In this document: positions 1 to 8,246 of the stretch, one piece after another | Layout of the letters: the number at the start of each line of letters is the position of its first letter | Numbering within the stretch: the stretch's first letter is position 1 | Position numbers and translations under genes: made by a program | The notes under the pieces: generated by a model | Database searches by the model: none | The model's input: only the letters and a program-made list of their open reading frames with translations | What the model was told of the DNA's origin: nothing | Source of the DNA: Pseudomonas sp. 10-1B | GTDB taxonomy: Bacteria; Pseudomonadota; Gammaproteobacteria; Pseudomonadales; Pseudomonadaceae | Assembly: GCF_000935045.1 (NCBI RefSeq) | Contig: NZ_JYKS01000049.1 | Span: 1-40,009, forward strand | DNA length: 40,009 bases | Direction of reading: 5' to 3'

Positions 1-66
1 ATTGGCCCCACCCCGCCCCAAGCCCTACAGTGCGCCCCGAAACCCACCCAACCCGGGAACCCCGCC

Positions 67-231
67 ATGAGCAAAAAGCCGAAAAAGCACGGCCCCAACA
101 AGGCCAAGTCCATCATCGCCCAACCCCTGTTCCGCTGCCGCCAGGAACGACCGAACAAGGGCAAAGGCAGCTACCGCCGCGAAGCCTTCCAATCGAGAGA
201 TTGGGAGGCTTCCTACTTTTTGGCTGCATGA
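67..231 (+). CDS. arfA: Alternative ribosome-rescue factor ArfA
   Basis: This 54-codon gene encodes a small basic protein that I identify as ArfA. ArfA works with release factor 2 to free ribosomes stalled on non-stop mRNA when trans-translation fails. The core QPLFRCRQERPNKGKGSY at residues 19-36 matches the conserved PLFRxRxExxxKGKGSY signature of the family. The DWEAS stretch at residues 45-49 matches the conserved NWEAS. The N-terminus is Lys-rich, as is usual. The ATG at 67 has only a weak upstream GGGA. The last third of the gene (codons 39-49) is a perfect hairpin, the family's known self-control device. In E. coli it makes the arfA message itself non-stop, so that tmRNA normally destroys the product. 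The predicted full-length end (FLAA) would then rarely be made. Family assignment is firm; regulation is inferred from the hairpin. Confidence 0.88.
   Translation: MSKKPKKHGPNKAKSIIAQPLFRCRQERPNKGKGSYRREAFQSRDWEASYFLAA
181..221 (+). promoter_or_regulatory. Hairpin inside arfA: RNase III site or terminator
   Basis: Bases 181-194 pair with 199-212 over 14 bp (one G-U pair) around a GAGA loop. Five T follow at 217-221. It lies wholly within the arfA reading frame. In other proteobacteria the equivalent structure is either cut by RNase III or terminates transcription, leaving an arfA message without a stop codon. The T-run here is compatible with intrinsic termination as well as cleavage; the sequence alone does not decide between them. 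Confidence 0.8.
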
Positions 232-291
232 AAGCATCGCAAGCGCAGGCATGATATGGTCGTCACCTGACCTGCAATTCTGGATCCGTGC

Positions 292-1608
292 ATGCTCCTC
301 AGTCTTCTCCCCCGCTGGAAAACCCGTCAGCTGATCGCGGCCTCCAGTTTCATCCTGCTCGTGGCCTGCGCGGAAAAGCCCACCGCCGCCGATGCCCTGC
401 CGCTGGCCCCGGCCCAGCCCGCCCCAGTGGTGACCCTGCCCGGCACTACCCCCGACAGCAGTACTGAAATCCAGCCTCTGCAAACCTTCGCCCAATGGCA
501 GGCCGGCTTCCGCCAGCAAGCACTGCAAGCAGGCATTTCACCGAACACCTTCGACCGCGCCTTCCTCGGCGTCACCCCCGACCTGGACGTAATCAAGGCC
601 GACCGCAGCCAGCCCGAATTCACCCGCCCGGTGTGGGAATATCTCGAAGGCGCCCTGTCGCCCCTGCGTGTGCGCAACGGCAAGAAGCTGCTGGAGCAGA
701 ACGCCGAGCTGCTGACGCGCATCGAGCAACGCTATGGTGTCGACCGCCAGGTGCTGGTCGCGGTGTGGGGCATGGAAAGCAACTTCGGCCAGTTCCAGGG
801 CAACAAGTCGGTGATCCGCTCGCTAGCCACCTTGGCCTATGAGGGCCGCCGCCCGCAGTTCGCCCAGGACCAGCTGATCGCCGCCCTGCAGATCATCCAG
901 CATGGCGACATCCAGCCTGAGGCCATGCGCGGCTCGTGGGCCGGCGCCATGGGCCAGACCCAGTTCATCCCGACCACCTATAACACCCATGCCGTGGACT
1001 TCGACGGCGATGGCCGTCGCGACATCTGGAACAGCACGCCGGATGCCCTGGCCTCGACTGCACACTACCTGCAAAGCTCGGGCTGGAAGCGTGGTCAGCC
1101 GTGGGGCTTCGAGGTGCAGGTGCCGCCCAGCTTCGATTACTGGCAGGCCGATGGTGCGCTACGCAAGCCGGTGAGCGAGTGGCTGGCGATGGGTGTGAAA
1201 CTGCCGGCAGGCACCCAATTGCCAGCGGGCAGCAACCAACTGTCTGCCGCCCTGCTGCTGCCAGCTGGCGCGCGTGGCCCGGCGTTCCTGGTACTGGACA
1301 ACTTCCGCGCCATCCTCAAGTACAACAACTCGTCGTCCTATGCACTGGCGGTGAGCCTGCTGGGTGACCGCTTCAGCGGTTGGGGCTTCATTGCCGGCAG
1401 TTGGCCGAAGGAAGACCTGCCGCTCAGCCGCAGCGAGCGCATGGAGTTGCAGAACCTGCTGAATGGCAAAGGGCACGAGGCGGGTAATGCCGATGGGATT
1501 ATCGGGGCCAACACCCGCAAAGCCATTCGCAATGCCCAGCAGGGGTTGGGGTGGCCGGCGGATGGTTACCCGACCCACAAGCTGCTTGAGAGCTTGCGTC
1601 AGCAGTAA
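292..1608 (+). CDS. sltB3: Lytic murein transglycosylase, MltB/SltB3 type, lipoprotein
   Basis: This 438-aa periplasmic enzyme would cleave the MurNAc-GlcNAc bond of peptidoglycan, giving 1,6-anhydro ends. The N-terminus has a hydrophobic stretch ending in LVAC, a lipobox, so C26 would be lipidated. The SLT_2/MltB-type catalytic domain spans about residues 65-365. Its likely catalytic acid is E162, in WGMESNFG, matching the family (G)xE(S/T)xxG motif. SWAGAMGQTQFIP and the DFDGDGRRDIW calcium-loop-like segment are also typical. A C-terminal peptidoglycan-binding_1 domain (about 378-436, DGIIGANTRKAI) sets it apart from plain MltB and matches SltB3 of P. aeruginosa. GGA sits about 7 bases upstream of the ATG. 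It lies 60 bp downstream of arfA in the same direction. The exact paralogue name is less certain than the family. Confidence 0.9.
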   Translation: MLLSLLPRWKTRQLIAASSFILLVACAEKPTAADALPLAPAQPAPVVTLPGTTPDSSTEIQPLQTFAQWQAGFRQQALQAGISPNTFDRAFLGVTPDLDVIKADRSQPEFTRPVWEYLEGALSPLRVRNGKKLLEQNAELLTRIEQRYGVDRQVLVAVWGMESNFGQFQGNKSVIRSLATLAYEGRRPQFAQDQLIAALQIIQHGDIQPEAMRGSWAGAMGQTQFIPTTYNTHAVDFDGDGRRDIWNSTPDALASTAHYLQSSGWKRGQPWGFEVQVPPSFDYWQADGALRKPVSEWLAMGVKLPAGTQLPAGSNQLSAALLLPAGARGPAFLVLDNFRAILKYNNSSSYALAVSLLGDRFSGWGFIAGSWPKEDLPLSRSERMELQNLLNGKGHEAGNADGIIGANTRKAIRNAQQGLGWPADGYPTHKLLESLRQQ

Positions 1609-1725
1609 GAACTTTGGGGCCGCGCTGCGGCCCATCGCCGGCACGACCGCGCTGTTCTCAAGGCCTGCGCAGTACCTGTAGGAGCTGGCTTGCCTGCGAT
1701 GGGCTGCAAAGCAGCCCCAACAATC
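1609..1725. repeat. Degenerate REP sequence with hairpins between convergent genes
   Basis: This gap separates the convergent sltB3 and ldcA. It holds a GC hairpin (GGGCCGC/GCGGCCC near 1617-1633) and a REP-like block at about 1676-1724, containing TGTAGGAGCTGGCTTGCC followed by the hairpin GGGCTGC/GCAGCCC. The second half closely resembles the REP at 19165-19208. It could act as a two-way terminator. The first half looks like a decayed inverted partner. Confidence 0.55.
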
Positions 1726-2664
1726 TCAAGCCTTGAACAGATCCTGCTCCAACACCAAGCTCTGCCGAACACTGTCCAGCCTCACCCGAGCCCCCAAAGG
1801 CAAGCACACATTCGGGTCACAATGCCCACTGCGCCACCCCGCCAGTACCGGCACGCCCAGCGGCCCGAAGATATCCTCCAGCAACGGCGTCAACGCCGCC
1901 GTGGTAATCCCGGCAAAGTCCCCCACCAACACCCCTTTCACTCCCTCCAGCTTGCCTGCCAGGCGCAGCTGGGTCAGCAGCCGGTCCACCCGATACAGCG
2001 GTTCGTTGACGTCCTCGATGAACAGGATGCAGCCCTGGGTATCCAGCTCGGCCAGCGTCCCCATGGTCGCCCCCAGCATCGACAGGTTGCCCCCCAGCAG
2101 CGGCCCGCTGGCCACCCCCGGCAGCACACTGTTCAAGGCGAAGTCCGCCGGGTGCACGATCTGCTCACCTGCCCGCACATGCCCACCCAGCTGCGCCAGC
2201 AATGACGCCTCGGTAGGCTGCAACTTGGCCCCCAGCAAGTCGGCATTGAGCATCCCGCCATGGAAGGTGATCAGCCCGGCGCGCCGGTAGATGGCCATCT
2301 GCAATGCGGTGATGTCGCTGTAACCGATCAGCGCCTTGGGGTGGCGGCGGATCAGCTCGAAATCGACCCTATCGAGCAGGCGCATGCTGCCGTACCCGCC
2401 GCGCATGCACAGAATGGCGTCGATGGCCGGGTCGGCGAAGGCGTCATACAAGTCTTGCAGCCGCTGCTGGTCGCTGCCCGCCAGGTACCCCTGAGCCTGG
2501 CTCGCCCCAGGGTAGATACGGCAGCGGTACCCGCGGTCGGCAAACCACTGGCTGGCCTTGCGCGTATCCAACCGCGCCGGGCCCGCCGGCGCGATGATCG
2601 CGAAGCAGGCATCCTTGGCGATCGCCCTGGGCAAAGGTTGGTGAAAGGTATCGACACAATTCAT
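1726..2664 (-). CDS. ldcA: Murein tetrapeptide LD-carboxypeptidase (S66 family)
   Basis: This 312-aa cytoplasmic enzyme removes the terminal D-Ala from murein tetrapeptides during peptidoglycan recycling. The serine-peptidase triad expected for family S66 is visible: S116 in IGYSDIT, E217 in FIEDVNEP and H281 in RSGHCDP. These positions are very close to those described for P. aeruginosa LdcA. The GGYGS loop (89-93) is also typical. The frame is open further upstream, but that extension is not family-like. I chose the second of two adjacent ATGs (2664) because GGAG lies 7 bases before it; the first (2667) is only 4 bases away. It follows lipA in the same direction, but a strong terminator separates them. 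It faces sltB3, another peptidoglycan-turnover gene. There is no signal peptide, as expected. Confidence 0.93.
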   Translation of the reverse strand: MNCVDTFHQPLPRAIAKDACFAIIAPAGPARLDTRKASQWFADRGYRCRIYPGASQAQGYLAGSDQQRLQDLYDAFADPAIDAILCMRGGYGSMRLLDRVDFELIRRHPKALIGYSDITALQMAIYRRAGLITFHGGMLNADLLGAKLQPTEASLLAQLGGHVRAGEQIVHPADFALNSVLPGVASGPLLGGNLSMLGATMGTLAELDTQGCILFIEDVNEPLYRVDRLLTQLRLAGKLEGVKGVLVGDFAGITTAALTPLLEDIFGPLGVPVLAGWRSGHCDPNVCLPLGARVRLDSVRQSLVLEQDLFKA

Positions 2665-2687
2665 CATGCAGCTCCAGACATCTTGTC

Positions 2688-2710
2688 GCTTGTAGCTTAT
2701 GGCTTGTAGC
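2688..2710. repeat. Short direct repeat (GCTTGTAGC twice)
   Basis: The nonamer GCTTGTAGC occurs at 2688-2696 and again at 2702-2710, with a poorer third copy just upstream. It lies between the ldcA start and the lipA terminator. I see no function for it. Confidence 0.6.
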
Positions 2711-2714
2711 CCAC

Positions 2715-2756
2715 AAAAAAAATGCCGATGCTGCCTTTTCGGCAAGCATCGGCATT
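2715..2756 (-). terminator. Rho-independent terminator of the lipA operon
   Basis: Read on the minus strand, an 11-bp stem (bases 2746-2756 with 2721-2731) is extended by 4 more pairs beyond a 1-base bulge. It is capped by a GAAAA loop and followed by eight T (the A-run at 2715-2722). It sits right after the lipA stop and should stop transcription before ldcA. Confidence 0.93.
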
Positions 2757-2773
2757 TGTGCTTCAGACCCGGC

Positions 2774-3790
2774 TCAGAGCTTGATCTTGGCTTCGTGAGC
2801 CTGCTGGTCGGCGTGGTACGAAGACCGCACCAGCGGGCCGGAAGCGACGTTCTTGAAGCCCATCTTGTAACCTTCCTCGGCGAACCAGGCGAAGGTGTCC
2901 GGGTGGACGAAACGCTGCACCGGCAGGTGGCTGCGCGACGGCTGCAGGTACTGGCCGAGGGTGAGCATGTCGATGTCATGCTCGCGCATGCGGTGCATCA
3001 CTTCGATCACTTCGTCGTCGGTCTCGCCCAGGCCGAGCATCAGGCCCGACTTGGTCGGTACGTGCGGCACCAACTGCTTGAACTTCTGCAGCAGGTCCAG
3101 CGACCAGTCGTAGTCCGAACCCGGGCGCGCGGCCTTGTACAGGCGCGGTACGGTCTCGAGGTTGTGGTTGAACACATCCGGCGGCTCTTGCGCGGTGATC
3201 TCCAAGGCAACGTCCATGCGCCCACGGTAGTCCGGAACCAGGGTTTCCAGCTGCACGCCCGGCGACAGCGCACGGATTTCGCGGATGCAGTCGGCAAAGT
3301 GCTGGGCACCACCGTCACGCAGGTCGTCGCGGTCCACCGAGGTGATCACCACATACTTCAGGCGCAGGTCGGCGATGGCCACGGCCAGGTTTTTCGGTTC
3401 GTCCACGTCCAGCGGTTTCGGCCGGCCGTGGCCAACGTCGCAGAACGGGCAACGCCGGGTGCAGATGTCACCCATGATCATGAAGGTGGCGGTACCACCG
3501 GAGAAGCACTCGCCCAGGTTCGGGCAAGAGGCCTCTTCGCACACGCTGTGCAGCTTGTGCTTGCGCAGCAGTTGCTTGATGCGGTCTACCTCGGGCGACA
3601 CCGGGATACGCACGCGGATCCAGTCGGGTTTCTTCGGCAGTTCGTCGGTAGGGATGATCTTCACCGGGATGCGTGCCACCTTTTCGGCACCACGCAGCTT
3701 GACCCCAGCTTCCACCTTCTTCGGCGCGGGGCGCGGGGTGACATCCTGGGTAGGTATCAGGTTCGGCACGGCTTCTTGCACAGTTGTCAT
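2774..3790 (-). CDS. lipA: Lipoyl synthase LipA
   Basis: This 338-aa radical-SAM enzyme inserts two sulfurs into the octanoyl group carried by lipoyl domains of the 2-oxoacid dehydrogenases and of GcvH. Two iron-sulfur motifs are visible. C84-x4-C89-x5-C95 (CEEASCPNLGEC) binds the auxiliary sacrificial cluster. C110-x3-C114-x2-C117 (CTRRCPFC) binds the SAM-cleaving cluster. The C-terminal RSSYH (322-326) supplies the serine ligand of the auxiliary cluster. Length is normal; the N-terminal 40 residues are a variable Pro/Lys-rich leader. The start lies 2 bp beyond the lipB stop, so lipB and lipA are co-transcribed. The operon ends at the terminator just downstream. Confidence 0.97.
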   Translation of the reverse strand: MTTVQEAVPNLIPTQDVTPRPAPKKVEAGVKLRGAEKVARIPVKIIPTDELPKKPDWIRVRIPVSPEVDRIKQLLRKHKLHSVCEEASCPNLGECFSGGTATFMIMGDICTRRCPFCDVGHGRPKPLDVDEPKNLAVAIADLRLKYVVITSVDRDDLRDGGAQHFADCIREIRALSPGVQLETLVPDYRGRMDVALEITAQEPPDVFNHNLETVPRLYKAARPGSDYDWSLDLLQKFKQLVPHVPTKSGLMLGLGETDDEVIEVMHRMREHDIDMLTLGQYLQPSRSHLPVQRFVHPDTFAWFAEEGYKMGFKNVASGPLVRSSYHADQQAHEAKIKL

Positions 3791-3792
3791 AT

Positions 3793-4440
3793 TCAGTCGA
3801 TTCCGCCCGTGAGGGTCGTCTGCTCAGCGTAGTCGAGGTGCTTGACCAGCTGTCCGCGCAGCCTTGTCCTGACCTCGTCGAGTTCGATCGGACCTGCCAG
3901 GTCGCGCAGCTGGGTCATGGCCAGCCCCGCATAGCCGCAGGGGTTGATTCGGCGGAATGGCGCAAGGTCCATGTCCACGTTCAGAGCAAGGCCGTGGAAC
4001 GAACGGCCGTTGCGGATTCGCAGGCCGAGGGAAGCGATTTTCGCTCCATCGACATAGACGCCCGGGGCATCGGGCTTGGCCGCGGCCTGGACATCGTAAC
4101 TGGCGAGCAGGTCGATGATGGCCCGCTCGATACGGCTGACCAGCTCACGCACGCCAAAGCCCAGCCGGCGCACATCCAGCAGCAGGTAGGCCACCTGCTG
4201 CCCGGGGCCATGGTAGGTCACCTGGCCACCGCGATCGGTCTGCACCACCGGGATGTCGCCCGGCACCAGCAGGTGCTCGGCCTTGCCGGCCTGGCCCTGG
4301 GTGAAGACCGCGGGGTGCTCGACCAGCCAGATTTCATCCTGGCTATCCGGGCTGCGCTGCTCGGTGAAGCGACGCATGGCCTCCAGCACCGGTTCGTAGG
4401 GCTGCAGGCCAAGCTCGCGAAAACCGAGGCAAGCGGACAT
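3793..4440 (-). CDS. lipB: Octanoyltransferase LipB
   Basis: This 215-aa cytoplasmic enzyme moves octanoyl from acyl-carrier protein to lipoyl domains, the step before LipA. The catalytic pair is present: C168 in NPCGYAG and K134 in GAKIASLGLRI. The family block RGGQVTYHGPGQ (70-81) is also there. The open frame extends further upstream, but the ATG at 4440 overlaps the stop of the upstream gene as TGATG and gives the normal family length. Sequence and context both fit. Confidence 0.96.
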   Translation of the reverse strand: MSACLGFRELGLQPYEPVLEAMRRFTEQRSPDSQDEIWLVEHPAVFTQGQAGKAEHLLVPGDIPVVQTDRGGQVTYHGPGQQVAYLLLDVRRLGFGVRELVSRIERAIIDLLASYDVQAAAKPDAPGVYVDGAKIASLGLRIRNGRSFHGLALNVDMDLAPFRRINPCGYAGLAMTQLRDLAGPIELDEVRTRLRGQLVKHLDYAEQTTLTGGID

Positions 4441-4715
4441 CAAAGCACCATTTTGACGATACCGGTAGCACGCAGGGCGCTGTTGATATCGTGCAGTTGG
4501 TTCTCGCTTTCGGCAACGATGTGCAATTGTACGGTGGTGTACTTGCCTTCCTTGCTCTGGCGCACGGCCAGGGTGGAAAGGTCGACCTTGGCGTACTTGC
4601 TGAGGATCTCGATCACCGTGTCCTTGAAGCCGACAACGGTATCGCCGATTACCTTGATCGGGTAATCGTCGCAAGGGAATTCGATCTTGTGCGACTTGAC
4701 GTCTGGTTCGCTCAT
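4440..4715 (-). CDS. YbeD/DUF493 family protein, lipB-linked
   Basis: This 91-aa protein belongs to the DUF493 (YbeD) family, a small ACT-like alpha-beta fold. The family signature FPCDDYPIKVIG is at residues 13-24, followed by the KYAKVDLSTLAVRQSKEGKY region. It sits directly upstream of lipB with a 1-bp overlap, as ybeD does in many gammaproteobacteria, so a role near lipoate attachment is often suggested. The biochemical function is not established. No membrane segment or catalytic motif is visible. Confidence 0.9.
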   Translation of the reverse strand: MSEPDVKSHKIEFPCDDYPIKVIGDTVVGFKDTVIEILSKYAKVDLSTLAVRQSKEGKYTTVQLHIVAESENQLHDINSALRATGIVKMVL

Positions 4716-4752
4716 GGCGGAAACGGCCTCGTAAGCCGTGGCAGCAACAACA

Positions 4753-4773
4753 CCCCCGCGGGATACGCGGGGG
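4753..4773 (-). terminator. GC-rich hairpin after dacA
   Basis: An 8-bp perfect stem (4753-4760 with 4766-4773, loop GGATA) lies 16 bp past the dacA stop. On the minus strand it is followed by TGTTGTTG, a weak T-rich stretch. It is a plausible partial terminator between dacA and the ybeD-lipB-lipA genes. Confidence 0.6.
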
Positions 4774-4788
4774 CATGCAGGTCACGTA

Positions 4789-5949
4789 TCAGTTGAACAA
4801 CCCGTAGAAGAATAGACGGATGCTATCCCACATGCGGCGGAAGAAACCACCTTCCTCTACGCCATCGAGGGCGATCAGGTCGGCGCTGTGAACCACTTTC
4901 TCGTCCAGTTTGACTTCCACTTTGCCGATCACGTCACCTTTGGCGATCGGTGCGGTGAGCTGCGGGTTCATGGTCATCGAAGCCATCAGACGTTTAAGCT
5001 GGCCTTTAGGCATAGTCATGGTCAGGTCGTTGGCCAGGCCAGCCTTGACTTGGCCGGTGGCGCCCTTCCAGACCGGTGCCTGGGTCAGTTCGGTACCCTT
5101 CTGGTAGAAGGTCTGGGTTTCGAAGAAACGGAAGCCGTAGGTCAGCAGCTTCTGGGTCTCGGCGGCACGCGACTGCTCGCTGTTGGTACCGAACACCACG
5201 GCGATCAGGCGCTGGCCGTCGCGAACGGCCGAGGCCACCATGCAATAGCCGGCTTCTTCGGTGTGGCCGGTTTTCAGGCCGTCGACGGTCTTGTCACGCC
5301 ACAGCAGCAGGTTGCGGTTGGGCTGCTTGATGTTGTTCCAGAAGAACTCTTTCTGCGAGTAGATGGCGTAGTGGGCCGGGTCGACGTCGATGATCGCACG
5401 CGCCAGGATCGCCATGTCGTGGGCCGACGAGTAGTGCTCCGGGTGCGGCAGGCCGGTCGGGTTCATGAAGTGGCTGTTGGTCATGCCGAGGTCGGCAGCC
5501 GTCTTGTTCATCATGTCGGCGAAGGCGTCTTCGCTACCGGCGATGTGCTCGGACAGGGCGACCGAAGCGTCGTTGCCGGACTGGATGATGATGCCGTGCA
5601 ACAGGTCGCTGACGGTAACCTGGCTGCCAACCTTGATGAACATGCGCGAACCGCCGGTGCGCCAGGCGTTTTCGCTGACAGTGACCGGGTCGTTTTCACC
5701 GATCTGGCCACGGCGGATGTCCAAAGTGGCGATGTAGGCGGTCATCAGCTTGGTCAGACTGGCCGGCGGCAGGCGCTCGTCACCGTTGTTCTCGACCAGC
5801 ACGTTGCCGCTGGACGCGTCCATGAGTACGTAGGACTTGGCTGCCAGTTGCGGGGGAGCCGGCGTCATCTGCTCAGCCGCGAAGGCGGCAGGCGTGATCA
5901 TCAGCAGTACTGGCAGGCAAAGTCGTTTGGCAAGGTTGGTGATGTTCAT
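4789..5949 (-). CDS. dacA: D-alanyl-D-alanine carboxypeptidase (PBP5/6 type)
   Basis: This 386-aa low-molecular-weight penicillin-binding protein trims the terminal D-Ala from pentapeptides in the periplasm and so limits cross-linking. It has a signal peptide (1-24, ending AAFA). The three active-site motifs are S64-L-T-K67, S124-G-N126 and K226-T-G. The last 18 residues (FFRRMWDSIRLFFYGLFN) form an amphipathic helix that would anchor it to the outer face of the inner membrane, as in E. coli PBP5. In P. aeruginosa the gene at this place is called dacC. It lies in the same direction as rlpA but 268 bp further on, with a REP pair between. A TACAAT (minus strand, 6083-6088) is a possible -10 for its own promoter, without a clear -35. 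Confidence 0.96.
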   Translation of the reverse strand: MNITNLAKRLCLPVLLMITPAAFAAEQMTPAPPQLAAKSYVLMDASSGNVLVENNGDERLPPASLTKLMTAYIATLDIRRGQIGENDPVTVSENAWRTGGSRMFIKVGSQVTVSDLLHGIIIQSGNDASVALSEHIAGSEDAFADMMNKTAADLGMTNSHFMNPTGLPHPEHYSSAHDMAILARAIIDVDPAHYAIYSQKEFFWNNIKQPNRNLLLWRDKTVDGLKTGHTEEAGYCMVASAVRDGQRLIAVVFGTNSEQSRAAETQKLLTYGFRFFETQTFYQKGTELTQAPVWKGATGQVKAGLANDLTMTMPKGQLKRLMASMTMNPQLTAPIAKGDVIGKVEVKLDEKVVHSADLIALDGVEEGGFFRRMWDSIRLFFYGLFN

Positions 5950-6139
5950 CCGTCTCTCGAAAATCGCTAATGGTCTGATGTTCCCTGGGCAAGATCATGT
6001 GCCCAGCGCCAGTCAGTCTAGTTTTGTGGCCATGGCCTGGCCCACAAAGTGCGGCGTAGTGTCGCTGCGGGCAAAAGCCGACATTGTACATGGCCGCGCC
6101 CGGCAATTCATGACAAAACCGACAGTTTGATGATGCCCT

Positions 6140-6205
6140 CTTCGCGGGCACGCCCGCTCCCACAAGGGGATGCAAAACCCTGTGGGAGCGGGCGTGCCCG
6201 CGAAG
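6140..6205. repeat. REP pair (inverted, 25-bp perfect arms)
   Basis: Bases 6140-6164 and 6181-6205 are perfect inverted copies of the P. putida-type REP (core GGGAGCGGGCGTGCCCGCGA) around a 16-bp spacer. It lies between rlpA and dacA and may stabilise or end the upstream message. Confidence 0.9.
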
Positions 6206-6217
6206 AAGGCAACACGG

Positions 6218-7219
6218 TCAGTCAGCTGTGACCAGCTTGGCCTGCCCCAAGTTCGCCAGGCGGATGCTGTCCTGCGCCTGCTGTACCTCGCCCTGGCTGT
6301 TGATCGGCCCCAGGCGTACACGGTGCAGGGTCTGCTGGTTACGCACGATCGAGCTGATGAACACCGGCGCGCTGACCATGGTGCTGAGCTTGGAGCGCAG
6401 CAGCTCGGCAGCGTCCGGGTTGGCGAAGGCGCCCACCTGCAGGAAGCTGCCGCCCTGGCCACCGGGCACATTGTTGCCGCCCACCTGCACCGGTACCACC
6501 GGCGCCGCGTGCTGCTGTGGCGGCGGGGTCCATTGCTCGACGCGCCCGGTACTGGCCGGGATCGCCTGGGTCTGGGCCACCTGCGGCTCTTTCAGCACCA
6601 TGGGTGGCGTTTGGCCACGCTGGGCCCACCACTGCTGCGGATCAATGCCCTCGACGCGCACATGCGCGGTGCCGATCTCTGCGTAACCGAGCTTTTTCGC
6701 CGCCGCATAGGACAGGTCGATGATGCGATCGGAATAGAACGGGCCACGGTCGTTCACCCGCAGGATCACGCTGCGGCCGTTGGCGAGGTTGGTTACCCGC
6801 ACGTAGGCCGGCAGCGGCAGGGTCTTGTGCGCCGCGCTCATGCCGTACAGGTCGTACAGCTCGCCGTTGGCAGTGTTCTGGCCGTGGAACTTGGTGCCGT
6901 ACCAGGACGCAGTGCCCTCGGCGCGGTAGTTGCGCGAATCCTGCATCGGGTAGTAGGTCTTGCCCAGCACCGTATACGGGTTGGCCTTGTAGTTGCCGGT
7001 ATGCACGGTCGGCGTGGCGTCGGGGATCTTGTTCACATCCACGTCCCACCACGGCGCGCCGTCCTTGTGCGCCCGGTTGATATCCAGGCCCGGCTGGCTG
7101 CGCACGACGTTGCCACTGCTTTGCTGGGCCGGGCGATTGGAGGAGCAGCTGGCCAGCACCACGCCGACGGCGAGGCAGGTGAGCAGCTTGAAAGAGTTGG
7201 CAGAGATGATTGCGCGCAT
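6218..7219 (-). CDS. rlpA: Septal lytic transglycosylase RlpA, lipoprotein
   Basis: This 333-aa outer-membrane lipoprotein would cleave glycan strands lacking stem peptides, mostly at the division septum. The lipobox LASC places the lipidated cysteine at C25. The double-psi beta-barrel domain occupies about residues 105-200 (GTASWYGTKFHGQNTANGE; RVNDRGPFYSDRIIDLS), including the E and D/H positions tied to activity. A Pro/Gln-rich linker leads to a C-terminal SPOR domain (about 255-330), which binds denuded glycan at the septum. The start overlaps the sltB1 stop as TAATG, so the two transglycosylases are translationally coupled. This is the normal partner arrangement of P. aeruginosa PA4000-PA4001. 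Confidence 0.96.
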   Translation of the reverse strand: MRAIISANSFKLLTCLAVGVVLASCSSNRPAQQSSGNVVRSQPGLDINRAHKDGAPWWDVDVNKIPDATPTVHTGNYKANPYTVLGKTYYPMQDSRNYRAEGTASWYGTKFHGQNTANGELYDLYGMSAAHKTLPLPAYVRVTNLANGRSVILRVNDRGPFYSDRIIDLSYAAAKKLGYAEIGTAHVRVEGIDPQQWWAQRGQTPPMVLKEPQVAQTQAIPASTGRVEQWTPPPQQHAAPVVPVQVGGNNVPGGQGGSFLQVGAFANPDAAELLRSKLSTMVSAPVFISSIVRNQQTLHRVRLGPINSQGEVQQAQDSIRLANLGQAKLVTAD

Positions 7220-8229
7220 TACTTGACGCCCCGTGCTTGAACCAGCTGTTCCGAAAGCTGATGCACCGCCATGGCATACATCACGCTGCGGTTGTAGCGA
7301 GTGATCGCGTAGAAATTCTTCAGGCCCATCCAGTACTCGGGACCATTGTCACCCTCGAGACGGAAGGCGGTAACCGGCAGATCATCGCGCAGCGAATCAT
7401 GAACCGACCAGCCCAGGCTTCGCAACTCCCCTACCGTCTTGACCGGCTCGATGCCGGTGGTCAGGCCTTGGTCGGCGCGCTCACCATCCACCTGGGCACG
7501 GCTGACCACGCCCTCACCGGCAACCCAGCCGTGGCGCTTGAAGTAGCTGGCCACGCTGCCGATGGCATCATCCGGGTTGTTCCAGATATTGATGTGGCCG
7601 TCGCCGTCGAAATCCACCGCGTAGTTGCGAAAGCTGCTCGGCATGAACTGTGGCAAGCCCATGGCGCCGGCATAAGAGCCCTTGAGCGTCAGCGGGTCGA
7701 GCTGTTCCTCGCGGGCCAGCAGCAGGAATTCGCGCAGCTCCTTGCGGAAGAATTCAGACCGTGGCAGGTAGTCGAAGCCCAGGGTAGACAGGGCATCGAT
7801 CACCCGATAGTTGCCGGTGTTGCGGCCAAAGAAGGTTTCCACGCCGATGATGGCGACGATGTACTGCGCCGGCACGCCGTATTCCTGCTCGGCGCGGGCC
7901 AGAACGGCCTCGTGCTGGCGCCAGAAGTCGACACCGCGGGCAATGCGCGCGTCGGTGATGAACATCGGCCGGTAGTCCTTCCACGGCTTGACCCGTTCGG
8001 CCGGACGCGAAATGGCGTCGAGGATCGACTGCTTGCGCTGCACCTCACGGAACACGCCCATCAGTTGCTCAGGGGCAAAGCCATAGTCGCGGCTCATTTC
8101 GCCAACGAACTCGGCCACCTGGGGCGAGCCCTGGTAATCGCCGGCATGGGCCAGCTGGACAGCGCCGAACAGGCCCACCGCGCCGATCCACGGCGCACAA
8201 CGGGCAGCCCAGTTACGCACTGCTTGCAT
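7219..8229 (-). CDS. mltB: Lytic murein transglycosylase B (SltB1 type)
   Basis: This 336-aa periplasmic lytic transglycosylase of the MltB family has a cleavable signal peptide (about 1-29, ending LAHA) with no lipobox cysteine, so it is soluble, as SltB1 is. E131 in GVETFFGRNTG is the catalytic residue. GSYAGAMGLPQFMPSSFRNY and the DFDGDGHINIW segment are standard. There is no C-terminal peptidoglycan-binding domain, unlike the sltB3 product at the window start. The frame is open to 8265 inside rodA. I prefer the ATG at 8229 because it starts the signal peptide directly and has GAAG 7 bases upstream. It lies between rodA and rlpA in the elongasome operon. Confidence 0.94.
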   Translation of the reverse strand: MQAVRNWAARCAPWIGAVGLFGAVQLAHAGDYQGSPQVAEFVGEMSRDYGFAPEQLMGVFREVQRKQSILDAISRPAERVKPWKDYRPMFITDARIARGVDFWRQHEAVLARAEQEYGVPAQYIVAIIGVETFFGRNTGNYRVIDALSTLGFDYLPRSEFFRKELREFLLLAREEQLDPLTLKGSYAGAMGLPQFMPSSFRNYAVDFDGDGHINIWNNPDDAIGSVASYFKRHGWVAGEGVVSRAQVDGERADQGLTTGIEPVKTVGELRSLGWSVHDSLRDDLPVTAFRLEGDNGPEYWMGLKNFYAITRYNRSVMYAMAVHQLSEQLVQARGVK

Positions 8230-8246
8230 GAAATTCTTCACCTTAT

